Assembly: GCA_013396915.1 (NCBI GenBank)
Contig: VWZL01002554.1
Span: 151,076 to 215,075 of the forward strand
Length of the DNA: 64,000 bases
Source: Stercorarius parasiticus
Lineage: Eukaryota > Chordata > Aves > Charadriiformes > Stercorariidae
Direction of reading: 5' to 3'
The position numbers were made by a program, and so were the translations under genes. A model generated the notes under the pieces. The model was not told the DNA's origin. It ran no database searches and saw nothing but the letters and a program-made list of their open reading frames with translations. Position 1 is the stretch's first letter. Each line of letters begins with the position of its first letter. Shown piece after piece: positions 24,001-32,550 of the stretch.

Positions 24001-27000
24001 GTTGTTAATCAGCATTTGGTGGTGGTGTTTCACCACCTTTTCACTGAGAAGTCGATTCAAGCCCATGAGGGATTCAGAATCAAAGACAGGTTAGAGCAGA
24101 GAACATCCCCAGGTTCTTCCCCATGCACACCCAGTAAGAGAAAGTCCCACAGAACATCACTCCTAACACTTTGGCACCTGGACTCATTACTGACTACAAG
24201 GACTCCCTGTGAAGCTCCCTGGTCCCCATGTCTCTGAAGAGGGATATGTTAAGTGCGTTTGCTTTTTGCATGTTATATCTAAAAAACTTCCTTTTGGCTA
24301 GCCTTACTATATATACTTCTGGGTTTTTGGTTTTTTTTATTTGACCTGCCAGCATTTATGAACCTTGTATCTTCTCCCTTTGAACACAGCTTCAACTTCT
24401 TGAGAGTTTCCCAATTTTTTGTTTTAATACCCTCCTATACCCAGCTGTTTCGCTCTTCCTGCTTCCTCTTGCCCTCACTCAAGTCTCTGACAGAGGCAAT
24501 ACATGCCACCTAACATGCCATCTACAAATACTGCAGGTTCGCCACAAACCATTTCAATTCCTCACCTGTCCTTCTGATGCAACTTATTTAAGAAAAGGCA
24601 GTACTGTGTGAACTTGATCACAGCTTTACAGGACCTTTTAGCTTCTCTTGCTCCAGGAGATGCACTAAATCGAACTACATCATTGTCACCATTCCCAAGT
24701 AGCACTTGGGCAATAGGACCCCACACCAATGGACTACTCAGACAGAAAAGGTTTGCTCCTGCTCCTGGAGGCCAAGAGCCAGTCACTGATTGCACCTTCA
24801 AATTTAGGCTTAGAATTACACTCAGGCACAATGTTTTTGCTCAATTTACTTCCATTACTTAATGCATTTTTCACATCTCTGATGCCATAAGAAACATTAA
24901 AGCCTTCTTTCTTATTAGGGTTGTTCCCATCCTCTAGTGCTGCCTGCCCCAAGACACCTTCCCTTTACGCTGTTCATTGAGGCCTAACAGCCTAAAATAG
25001 CCTGAGAGATTGCTACTTCATTCCTCCATAGAGGACATGAGGTTCACTAACATCATACTTGAAGCTCCCCTTTGACGGTTTTGGCAGGGCACAGACACCC
25101 ATAGTGAGCCCCGAGAGTGAAGGACTACTCCAGCTGGCCTACAGACACACTCACCCCTGGCTAACCCCAGCTGCTCACATCTGCTGCCTCTTGGGGCTTC
25201 CAGCCACTTGTCAGGACACCCCAGGAGAAAGAAGCATTCATCTCCCTTTAACTGTTCTCTCTCACTCTTGCTCTTCTCCTCCCTACATCCAAGCCAGGTA
25301 TGAGTGAGCACAGCCAGGGGATGGCGAGGCCACTCGAAGAGCTGCACCCTCATGGCTCCTCAGGGCAGCAGCAGCCCTACGGGTGGTACAGCCCATCACT
25401 CCTCCTCCCCTCCACCCTGTTAGCAGGTCAAGCCTGCACCCATGCTTACAGGGCACCTAAAAGTGCACATAAAGCTTCTGAGCTTTACTACCACGAAACC
25501 TCCAAGCAACAAATGCCTCCTGAGCTAAATGAGAGGACACTCCTTACTCTCAGCCCTGGGCCCTAGACAGCAAAATGGCGATGCTCACATTAAGAATGTC
25601 TTTGAGGCAATGCCTTTGCTAGAACAAGCATTCTTGTGCTATAAAATAGTTTATAAAGAGTCCATAGCTTTAAAAAAATAAAATATCACAAACCAAACCA
25701 TGAATATTTTCCTCCTGTTTCAACAAGGGGTTCAGCACCTCACTGACCCAGAGGTTTCAGCCTGTGAGTAGTTAGGCGTTTTCTTCTTACCCTCCAAATA
25801 CAACCCCCCCTCTCCTCACAAGTCTCGGGTGGCAATATGTGCTTTCCTGCACCCTTGTAAAGTTCCTCTGCGCAAGTTGCCTCAATTGCAGCTCAGTTCC
25901 ATTTTCTTACTTTGCTGAAACCCATTTTTAAGTTGGGAGATGACAAGTTATTTTATCCGTCAGCACAGCATCTTCCAGTCATCCCAGACGCAATACTGTA
26001 ACTGCCTCCAGAAGTGGTTTCTTTCCCCAGCTCCAACTTAATTTCTCCACATCAGAGGGAGAAAAGGAGTCACACACGCATTTCTCCACTGTAGCAGATA
26101 GCCAAAACAAAATTCATTTTTTTTTCTAGCCTCACACTTTACATCTATACATTGGGCACACAGGCAGTTGTACTGCGTGTACTTTTCCATAAGGCAGACA
26201 ATGCTAAATTCCGATGTCCGTGCCCCAATTGCTTAAGGAGTGGCCATAGCCTCTCAGTCAAGTCACGCTTTCTGGCCCTGCCTGGCAAACAAGAGATAGT
26301 GCTGCCAGAAGCTGGGCTGGAGAGACGATTTCCACTTGCGCTGGCCTGCTCCTACAGATTACACTATTTCAGGATTTTTCTCTCCCAGACGCCGCCCAGC
26401 AGACGCGAGGCAGAAGCCACAGCTCCATCCGAGGCTCCCACCAAGATGAGTTCACAAACACGACGGCGGCGACCACAAGCACTAACTTGGAAGGAATTAG
26501 CTCACCCGCCCCCGGTGACAGTCCTCTACCGAGAGCTGCAACCTGCGAAGAGGGTTGCTGGGCAAATGTTGTATGTGCTGCTGAAGTTGGCAGGGGGGGA
26601 AGCCGCCTTCACACCTAGCATCCCTCCCTCTCCCCCCCGTCACGTTACCAGACAGGACACACGGCCTGCCTTACGCTAACCTACCTCAAAAATCAATAAA
26701 AATGAAGTAGTGAGCCGGGTATAGATCGCATTTAGACACCTCCCACCCAGTCTATGGCACGCAGCACACTTAGCGCCGCAACAGGTAACCGGGGGCGCCG
26801 CTGAGTGCCCGCCCGGGGCCGCCCCCGCTCCCCCTCCGGGAGCGGCGGGGCAAAACCCCCGCAGAGGGGCCCAGCGCCCACCCCTCTCCTCCCGGGGGGT
26901 GTGTGTGTGTGAGGGGGGGAAAGTAAGAAAAAAAACCAAACCAAAACCAAACAACAAAAAAGACCCCAAACCAAACACCGCTCCAGGCACTTCGTCCCGT

Positions 27001-27106
27001 CCCCTCCCTTTTCGCGTGGGGCCCCTCCCGGGCAGGCGGCGAGCGAGGCGGCAAAGCANCCGAAGAGCAGGTACTTGATGCACTTGGTGCCTCCTTTGAC
27101 GGGCAT
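6005..27106 (-). CDS. CD9: CD9 antigen, tetraspanin (whole gene, 8 coding exons, exon 1 broken)
   Basis: CD9 is a four-pass plasma-membrane tetraspanin that organises integrins, EWI proteins and growth-factor precursors into microdomains. It acts in platelets, cell migration and sperm-egg fusion, and marks exosomes. Eight exons join in frame with GT-AG borders, giving 224 residues if exon 1 has its usual 22 codons (human 228). Numbered on that basis, the order is: N-terminus starting [14 protein letters not shown]1 about 13-34; small extracellular loop with sequons N50 and N51; TM2 about 57-77, ending near the GCCG motif; TM3 about 87-110; large extracellular loop with the tetraspanin CCG motif (C148 C149 G150) and partner cysteines C163 and C177; TM4 about 190-215; tail RKNREMV. 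Juxtamembrane cysteines (C9, the CC pairs near TM2 and at 214-215) are the palmitoylation type. Start choice: the ATG sits in a strong GCCGCC context inside the CpG island and matches the family N-terminus. Exon 1 is interrupted at N27059. Identity is very secure. Confidence 0.97.
6071..6764 (-). other. CD9 intron 7
   Basis: 694 bp with a GTAAG donor and TTTACAG acceptor. It contains the 22-bp octamer palindrome at 6312-6333. No other feature was seen. Confidence 0.9.
6312..6333. promoter_or_regulatory. 22-bp perfect palindrome of two octamer (POU/Oct) motifs
   Basis: The half-site ATTTGCATCCA is followed directly by its exact reverse complement. Each arm contains a full consensus octamer (ATTTGCAT and ATGCAAAT), so two POU-factor sites face each other with a six-base TCCATGGA-type core between them. 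It lies in CD9 intron 7. The sequence is certain; a regulatory role is inference. Confidence 0.45.
6765..6848 (-). CDS. CD9: CD9 exon 7 (end of large loop, start of TM4)
   Basis: 84 nt in phase 0 on both sides. It encodes [15 protein letters not shown] followed by [13 protein letters not shown]. The first cysteine (C177) is the SCP cysteine that pairs with the CCG motif, and the second half enters TM4. It has a pyrimidine-rich acceptor (CTTTTCAG) and a GTAAG donor. Confidence 0.97.
6849..8656 (-). other. CD9 intron 6
   Basis: 1,808 bp with no gene or CR1 copy recognised. A single N at 8243 marks a small unresolved or collapsed assembly position. Confidence 0.9.
8243..8243. other. Ambiguous base (N) in CD9 intron 6
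   Basis: One N within an otherwise clean intron. It probably marks a short gap or an uncalled base and has no coding consequence. Confidence 0.9.
8657..8746 (-). CDS. CD9: CD9 exon 6 (CCG motif of the large extracellular loop)
   Basis: 90 nt, phase 0. It encodes [18 protein letters not shown] then [12 protein letters not shown]. The CCG motif (148-150) and C163 form the disulphide core of the tetraspanin large loop with C177 of the next exon. The variable part differs clearly from mammals, which is usual for this partner-binding face. The donor is GTAAAG and the acceptor TTGTAG. Confidence 0.97.
8747..9333 (-). other. CD9 intron 5
   Basis: 587 bp with an acceptor-side pyrimidine tract and a GTAAGT donor. 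No repeat or other feature was seen. Confidence 0.9.
9334..9426 (-). CDS. CD9: CD9 exon 5 (helical stalk of the large loop)
   Basis: 93 nt, phase 0. It encodes [18 protein letters not shown] then [13 protein letters not shown], the charged A/B-helix stalk of the large extracellular loop just before the CCG motif. It is two codons shorter than the human exon as I align it, near the SQAAA segment. The donor is GTAAGT and the acceptor CTGTAG. Confidence 0.96.
9427..10389 (-). other. CD9 intron 4
   Basis: 963 bp. A CR1 fragment fills about a fifth of it, immediately downstream of the exon 4 donor. The remainder shows nothing recognisable. Confidence 0.9.
10180..10375 (-). mobile_element. CR1 LINE 3' fragment in CD9 intron 4
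   Basis: The plus strand begins CATAGAACGGTTTGGGTTGG and continues through the usual CR1 landmarks (GTCCAACCCC, CCATGGGCAGGGAC, CAACCTGTTCCAG), the complement of a CR1 3' end. The element therefore reads on the minus strand, the same direction as CD9. It is 5'-truncated, moderately diverged and non-coding. Its upper boundary is approximate and may reach to within 10-15 bases of the exon 4 donor at 10389. Confidence 0.93.
10390..10464 (-). CDS. CD9: CD9 exon 4 (TM3)
   Basis: 75 nt, phase 0. It encodes [17 protein letters not shown] then WGFANKEK, that is most of TM3 and the first residues of the large extracellular loop. The donor is GTATGC, weaker than the GTAAGT-type donors of most other exons. 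The acceptor is TTTTCTAG. Confidence 0.97.
10465..11675 (-). other. CD9 intron 3
   Basis: 1,211 bp. It contains a 133-codon chance open frame on the plus strand with no recognisable protein. No CR1 copy was recognised. Confidence 0.9.
11676..11773 (-). CDS. CD9: CD9 exon 3 (TM2 and inner loop)
   Basis: 98 nt. Two bases complete the glycine split from exon 2, and then [20 protein letters not shown] and [12 protein letters not shown] follow. This is TM2, the conserved inner loop with the GCCGA motif and the start of TM3. The cysteine pair and the cysteine of ESQC are palmitoylation-type sites. The donor is GTAAG and the acceptor TCCCTAG. Confidence 0.97.
11774..14775 (-). other. CD9 intron 2
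   Basis: 3,002 bp. It includes an AT-rich TTAATTAA-type cluster near 12793-12818 and one copy of a dispersed repeat at 14538-14602. Otherwise it is plain intronic sequence. Confidence 0.9.
14538..14602. repeat. Dispersed repeat copy A (intron 2)
   Basis: About 65 bp centred on CTGCAGGGTCTAAGCTAGGG and AATGCATAAAAAGCCAA. It matches 16479-16543 in the same orientation with a few substitutions and one short insertion. It is not a family I recognise. The two copies lie on opposite sides of exon 2. Confidence 0.6.
14776..14878 (-). CDS. CD9: CD9 exon 2 (end of TM1, small extracellular loop)
   Basis: 103 nt, starting on a whole codon and ending one base into a glycine codon. It encodes [27 protein letters not shown] and NNTTFYTG. 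This completes TM1 and the small extracellular loop, with two overlapping N-glycosylation sequons at residues 50 and 51. The loop is two residues shorter than in human. The donor is GTAAG and the acceptor TCTTACAG. Confidence 0.97.
16479..16543. repeat. Dispersed repeat copy B (intron 1)
   Basis: The counterpart of 14538-14602. It contains CTGCAGGGTTTCAGCTGGG, a GATGAAGTG stretch and AATGCATAAAGAGCCAAA. Orientation is the same as copy A, with about 1.9 kb between the copies. It may be an old tandem duplication around exon 2 or two members of an unrecognised interspersed family. Confidence 0.6.
19707..19731. repeat. Inverted repeat, 11-bp arms
   Basis: The arms CCTGTACAAAA and TTTTGTACAGG are exact reverse complements separated by AGC, so a stable short hairpin can form in DNA or in the CD9 pre-mRNA. 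No function is known. Confidence 0.75.
20847..20890. repeat. Alternating purine-pyrimidine tract
   Basis: A run dominated by GTAC, TACG, CACG and GCGC steps in CD9 intron 1. Such tracts favour Z-DNA and are slippage-prone. It is not a clean microsatellite. Confidence 0.55.
21851..22180 (-). mobile_element. CR1 LINE 3' fragment in CD9 intron 1
   Basis: The plus strand shows GAATCATAGAATGGTTTGGG, CCATGGGCAGGGACACCTCC, the CAACCTGTTCCAG block and then the further CR1 segment with CTCTTTCAGTTTGAAACCGT and CCCTTTAGGTACT. At about 330 bp it is the longest and least diverged CR1 copy here, reading on the minus strand and truncated at its 5' end. No reverse-transcriptase sequence is present. Confidence 0.95.
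22840..23290 (-). mobile_element. Old diverged CR1/L3-like LINE fragment
   Basis: Landmarks shared with the older amniote CR1/L3 lineage occur in the right order on the plus strand: a 'TTAATGCCCCTCAG' block, CAGGCTGAAGAATCCCAAT, TTTTCAAGCTCCACTAT, GGGAGACCAGAGCAG and CCATAGATTTATGCAGTAGCA. Divergence is heavy and the boundaries are approximate. The element reads on the minus strand. It is separate from the younger CR1 at 21851-22180. Confidence 0.55.
23983..24037. repeat. Two adjacent inverted repeats (double hairpin)
   Basis: The first has arms TGATTAACAAC and GTTGTTAATCA around the loop CTGGCAA (23983-24011). The second has arms GGTGGTG and CACCACC around TTT (24021-24037). Both sets of arms pair perfectly and lie ten bases apart in CD9 intron 1. 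Confidence 0.7.
26899..26975. repeat. Short (GT)n and A/C-rich (CCAAA)n-like tract
   Basis: A run of six GT units is followed within about 20 bases by a CCAAA/CCAAAA-type run. This is simple-sequence DNA inside the 5' end of CD9 intron 1. Confidence 0.7.
27059..27059. other. N that interrupts CD9 exon 1 (likely collapsed gap)
   Basis: On the minus strand the coding sequence is perfect CD9 up to ...YLLF plus GG. After the N it becomes GC-rich sequence with no relation to the conserved remainder of exon 1 (FNFIFW-type TM1 residues) and no donor. A one-base N probably stands for a gap of unknown length. Confidence 0.8.
27060..27106 (-). CDS. CD9: CD9 exon 1 (partial: start codon and N-terminus)
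   Basis: 47 nt from the ATG at 27106 encode [15 protein letters not shown] and two bases of the next glycine. The start codon has a GCCGCC Kozak context. The family exon is 66 nt; since exon 2 begins exactly at codon 23, 19 coding bases and the donor are missing here, hidden by the N at 27059. Cys9 is a palmitoylation-type cysteine. Confidence 0.95.
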
Positions 27107-27140
27107 GGCGGCGGCGGGGAGAGGGGCGGGCGGCGGCGGC

Positions 27141-27141
27141 N
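27141..27141. other. N in the CD9 5' UTR or promoter
   Basis: A single N after a GGC-repeat stretch, 35 bases upstream of the start codon. It probably marks another small gap in GC-rich DNA. Confidence 0.85.
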
Positions 27142-30100
27142 CCCAATGGCCGCCTCCCGCCACCGCCCCGCACCTGCCGCCGCCCCGCCCCGGGAGCCGC
27201 CCTCCGCCTCCCCACCCCGTCGCGGGGCGGGGCCAGCACCGGCAGGTTCTTCTAGCCACGGCCTGAGGGGGGGAACAGGCGGAGGGGGGGTTTCTTTTAG
27301 CCACGGCCCTCCCCGCGCGGGACAACGCGGTGGGGGGCTGCTGCGTCCCGCTGCCCTCCTCTGGGGGAAATAATGTAGAACCGTGTGATGTGCCGAAAAA
27401 AAAAGAAAAATAAATGGATATAGATTGGGGCAGAGTGCAGGCCAATGCTTTGCCTGCTCTTGCATGGGTTTAGTTTCACTTAAGTGCATCAGTCTGGCTT
27501 CAACGGGTGTTTTCCCGTGCAAAGTATACTCACGGCATAGTTTAACTGCTTTAATCTTCCAAATATGTCTGTGCAAAGCTACAAACTACACGATTTAGAA
27601 AAATGAGGTGGGATAAGTCTCAGCCCGCCAACAGATCCATGGTAACTGGTTGCGCACATGCCTTCGGGTCACCCCAGTGGTGAAACAAAACATGTTAAAT
27701 TTCAGTGAAGAATTTCCCTTTGATTTTAATGGGAAGTTTCAGCACTCAATTTCTGAGCCTGTTAGCTCAGGAATTAAACTGAGGGCTTGTACCTTAATTT
27801 ATCTTTAATACAGTGTGACTAGAAATTCAGCAGTTATCGACAGTCAAAAAACACCCGAGCAGAACAGAAGAACAGAAAAGACCTACTGAAATGCAAATAA
27901 AAACACGTTGGGGTTATTGTTGCCAAAATAAATGATAACATAGAGCACATTCCAGATCTAATACGGTGGAGGAGATGCTGAATTGGGCAGCTGTTCCCAG
28001 AGCAGGTTACAAAACATTAATAGATTTCCATTAGAAAGCAAGGCAGAAAAATAAAGAGCTAGGAAAAATTCAAAGACGATGGTGAATACACAAGCATAGC
28101 CGAACCGAGAGGCCTCTGCTGCTGCTGCACCATGGGTAGAAATGGAAAAGGAGGATTTGGGAAGGGTGGCTGGCGGCTGCGTTGGTGATTGTGAATTATG
28201 CCTGGCTGTAGCCAAGCATCCAAGTGGCCCGAGGGTCGGGGTGTCTGAAAGCAGAAGAGTGGGAAGCCGTGGCGTGTTAAACGATGCTATCCAAAGTTTT
28301 TCTGCTACTTTTGGTTTGGGGTCTCTCAATGGGCTTGATTCCAGAGAGGAGGGCGAATGGCACTTAACTGGAAGCAAACTCTACCTCAAGCATTTTAGTT
28401 AGTTCTAGAAGTCAGTAAAGGGAACTGGAGGGATGGAGGCTGGCCTGGCCACAACAATATAGATCCAGCAAGGTTGAAATTAGTAAATTCACGTAACTAA
28501 ACTCTTGTGGTAACTGTAAACTGGGGAGTGAAAGTCCTACGTCTCGCTCTTGAGCTGGGACTGATTTCCTGTGTGGCTTTTGGGGTGTTTTTTATAACTT
28601 TGCCATTAAGAATTTATGCTTGTTAGTTAATATCAGTAATATGGCTTTCCTTAACTTTCTGAAGATAAGGATAAAAGAAAAACTTTGGATATCCCTGCTC
28701 TCACCCTTGTATTATTAAGCTTTCCATGCTTATACTGTGTTAAAGCAACTGCCATTAAAATTCATGGGTGGCAGCCTTTTGATCAGAGGCAAGAAATGGA
28801 CCTGTTGCATCAAAACCTTCTGTGAGTTTGTATTTACTTAAAACTAAACCCTCCCCATTCAGCTGGCAGATTAATTTGTGAGGAGGTGAAACCCATTTGT
28901 GCATTTTTAGTATTCTCAAAAATACGGAATGAAAATAGTTAGAATTTGTGCTTACGTGGCTTTTTTTCATTCCATATGAAGGGTCCAGAGAGGACATTCA
29001 TGTATCAGTCTTCAGTAGCCTGATGATCTGGTAGAGGCATCTCTCTGAACATAACTGAACTACTCTGACTATTGGAATGAGATAGTAATCAGCTGAGTTT
29101 CTGCATAATAGAAATCACTAATGGAAATTCAGGACCCTTGTAGAAGTACCTCAGAATAATGTATTATTTTAAAACCTTGTATTTATGTGGGATAATATGC
29201 CAAAATACCAAAACGTTTTGCATGAAATATTTATTATCTGCACATAAAATTGCACTGGGAAGTTAAAGTGTTATTTTGTCCTACTGCAACAGAGAAGAGC
29301 AAACTCAGGATATTCCTGATAAGAAGAAATCTGAGTTTACCAGAAGCCTGTTAAAATTACCTTTCTAATTGTCTAGACATGACACTGACTTAGTTTTCAT
29401 ATGCAGATAAGCTGAATTATTTTCTCCTAGTTTAATGTGTAACTAAATGTCTTGTTTGGGCCAATAGTGAAGAGTAAGAAGTGTTTGTTTCTCACTGGGA
29501 AGGGTTTTCCCCTCAGACTGCGCTATCCAAAGGACCTTGATCCTTTGATTAATACAGCAAGGCAAACGAGAGAGGGGGTTTTGCTTTGAACTGTATTAAA
29601 GGGTGGTGGGAACCACTGGTAAGTACTTCAGAAGTACTGAGGTTCACAGCCTCCTTGACCCGTTTTCCCCATATCTCTACCTTTACGAATATGCGGAAAG
29701 ACTAGTGTCAACCAGCTCAATGCCTTTAGCCTTCTTTGCATAAACAGTTTCAGGTCTTTTAAAATGTTTCTTTCAGCTCCCTTAAACAGCCAGGCATAAA
29801 TGAGTCAAACCGCAGAGAGATAAAGTACAAAGCTTTCCCCAGTGAAGGATGGGGATTAACAGAGTTTCTTGAGAAGTGCGGATTAGAGGAGAAAAATAAT
29901 AACAATTTTCTTCTTTGTAGAGAAATAACATCTCTGACTGTAAAAGCCAGCGACAAAAGGGAAAACAAAAATGGTTGTTTTGCTTGCTTTTTAGCTTCAG
30001 TGAGGTTTTTTTTTGCTTGGTAAGTGGTGACTCTGGTACACTATGTGGTGGGCTGGATGCGGCCGTCTGGTGAAGGAGGGGGTTCTACAACCACACCGCT

Positions 30101-32423
30101 GAGAGTTTAGGATGACCCAGATGACTTCGGTGTAGGGCCTGTGGCTTCCTATTTCCTCTTACCTCTCAAAAATCCATCCCCGAGTTCATCTGTGAAACTT
30201 CAGGTTAAGTGCCTTACTTCTTCTGGCCTAACCTTTTCAAGCAAACTTTACAGGTGCTTACTTTGGTTCTTTTAAGTGCAGCAATAACTTGGAGTGTTGT
30301 GATATATAGGAGAGAGTCGTCATATATATAAGTGGCTCCTGTCGCATCTGGGGCTGAGAGGGAGAGGCTGGTCTCGGAGCTGGGGAGTCAAGATTTTCAT
30401 TCCATTGCAAAAATGACTCATGGCATCAGTCATCCTGATAACACTATGTCAAAGGCACTGGCCTTTTTCCAGTGCTGGAGGAAAAGTGTTTGGTGTTTGG
30501 TATCCATAACAGATAAATTCTGGAAGACTGCGTGCTGTGAGTAAATCTGTGCATCCTGGAAGTTTGTCTGCTTTCTGCCACAAGAGAAAGGCTTTGAAGA
30601 ATCCACAAAGCCCCATAGGATTTCACTAGAAATTAGGTCTTCCTCTATAACTGGAAGCGTGGCTGGAAGTGAAGACCTGAAGCCAGACCTCTTCGTTTTC
30701 TGTGTTTTTAATTCACCTTTTTTAAACTGAGATTTGAAGAAGATTGGAAGAGATTTAGGCACATCCTTGCAAATGTTTGGCATAAGACCTTTGTGTACCA
30801 TGTGATAATGTCAGGAGAGCAACTGGAAGGTCTCAGATCTCAATGTGAACTTAGGAACTCTTATAAAATTGTTTCATAATCAGTTATCGTTTTCAAACTC
30901 TGAGATAAAACACGTGGGATAAAAAGCCAAAATATTTTGTTCTTGGTTGTTTAAATTTAAACTTTTACTTAAAGTATAAGCATCAGTTCCAAATAATTCA
31001 GACTCTCTCTTACCTACTACCAATGATGAAAGTAGGTCATTTCAGGAAGGAAGGATGTGGAAAATGTCATAGTTTAATGAGGGAAAAAACCCCACACCTG
31101 CTTTTTTAATTGTCACGGAATAAAAAAAATAGTCTTGATGATGTCCCTTAATTTTTCATAGAAGCAGTTTGACACTGTTGAATTTGTAGCCTACAGTTTC
31201 ACTCCTTTTCAGTTGAAGTTACCATTTAAGACCTTCATGCTGCAGATAGCAGTACTTGTGTCTGGCTTTCAGTGTGTGAGCTGTCTCGTGTCTGTAGCAT
31301 GGGAGCCCAAAGCTTTAATAAACAATAGGCTGTTGGCAGTGACAAATGCTGTGACTATGAAGGTTTGCAAAATGCCTTTTTGGAAATCATGACTCTAATA
31401 TGTATACAGCTCTAAGTGTGATTCATCTAACTGCTATTTTGATGTCTCTGTGTGTCAGACCTCTCAGTATAGGTGAGGTTATTTTAAGACCAGAGGACAG
31501 AAGTGCGGCCACAGGCTGCGGCTGCTGTCAAGGTGCATGCAGTTGGGTGGGTTCTTGAGCACAGGGACCCATGATGTGTCACATCACCCTTGCTGTAATA
31601 TAGCACTGTAGCGCCTGTGGTGACCTAGGGCAAACCTTTCTATACGTCAGATTAAAAATCAGGCCACCGAGGGTCATCTAAGACTTTTGTGGAACGAACT
31701 GGAAAAAAAATCTGGCTTTTCAAGTGCATGAGAGAGAAATACAGGTAGCATCAGAAAAGAGTGAAATGGCTCGAGGTCTGTGTCTCAGCCAAGAAAACAA
31801 AGGCCACAGTGTGTTTTCTCATTATTCTGATGGGCAGGTGCCAATGTCCACCAAAGGCAACTGACTCCAAACCATACCACTTGACTGGAAGTCTGACAAG
31901 GTCCCATTTAGAAAAAAATAAGTTGTTGCTCTGAACAGAAAAGCTTCCCCTTGTGTGAGTGGCTGGTGTAAACTGGTGATGTCCACTCTCTTGCATTTTT
32001 ATTCTGTACTTCGTGCTAAACTGTGCCTGGTTTTCATCTGTAAGTCCAGTGGAAGAAATAAGTCATATACATGCAGCTTTTTAAACATCCGTGATTTCTT
32101 CTGAGGGCTACTCTCTAGCACTTTTACACTGCAGGGGTGACGAGGAACTACCCGCTTACATTTAATAGTATTTCAGTTAAAATGGAAACACTATTCTATG
32201 TATCAACTACTGGTGTGTATCTCAAACAGACTGTTAGCAGAATGGGTCAGAAAGTGGTTTACTCGGTGCTGTGCAGCGGCCCCAGTGGCATGGCTACTCA
32301 AACTAGTGCTTTACCAAGAGCTAACTGTTTCCTGTATGTAATATATTTAATAGTCTTTCCGGAGGCTTTTTTTTTCCTCCCCTTCAAAATGAAGTGATTA
32401 GAACAGAGTAGAAAGAATAAACC

Positions 32424-32550
32424 AGAACAGAATAGTTCAGTTGGAAGGGACCTACAATGATCATCTAGTCCAACTGCCTGACCACTTCAGGGCTGACCAA
32501 AAGTTAAAGCATGGCATTAAGGGCATTGTCTAAATGCCTCTTAAACATGA
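32424..32550 (-). mobile_element. CR1 LINE fragment, different subfamily
   Basis: The plus strand shows GAACAGAATAGTTCAGTTGG, GATCATCTAGTCCAACTGCC, CCACTTCAGGGCTGACC and a block ending in AAATGCCTCTTAAACA. This is the complement of a CR1 3' region of a subfamily distinct from the CCATGGGCAGGGAC type. It is a short, 5'-truncated minus-strand copy. Confidence 0.85.

Larger units (their letters stand above)
14879..27059 (-). other. CD9 intron 1
   Basis: About 12.2 kb, the longest CD9 intron, as is usual for this gene. It holds a dispersed repeat (16479-16543), hairpins (19707-19731 and 23983-24037), an alternating purine-pyrimidine tract (about 20847-20890), a young CR1 (21851-22180), an old CR1 (22840-23290) and, at its 5' end, half of the CpG island. 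The donor is not visible because of the N at 27059. Open frames up to 175 codons (26152-26679, plus) carry no recognisable domain. Confidence 0.85.
26770..27360 (-). promoter_or_regulatory. CpG-island promoter of CD9
   Basis: This is the only clear CpG island in the window, centred on the CD9 start codon. It contains GC boxes at 27123-27130, 27181-27191 and 27224-27234, and a CCAAT motif (plus orientation) at 27143-27147. No TATA box is seen. This fits the TATA-less, Sp1-type promoter described for mammalian CD9. The transcription start cannot be placed exactly, and the two N positions (27059, 27141) show the region was hard to sequence. Confidence 0.75.

Noticed and set aside
26152..26679. 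175-codon plus-strand frame at the edge of the CpG island
   Set aside because: It lies antisense in CD9 intron 1, is rich in low-complexity Pro/Arg, and has no recognisable domain.
26676..27576. Long minus-strand open frames (up to 268 codons) across the CpG island
   Set aside because: They are GC-rich chance frames that run through both N positions. Only the 47 coding bases of CD9 exon 1 within them match a known protein.
27958..28377. 139-codon minus-strand frame with a hydrophobic stretch
   Set aside because: No recognisable domain, no splice or promoter context, and of a length expected by chance in intergenic DNA.
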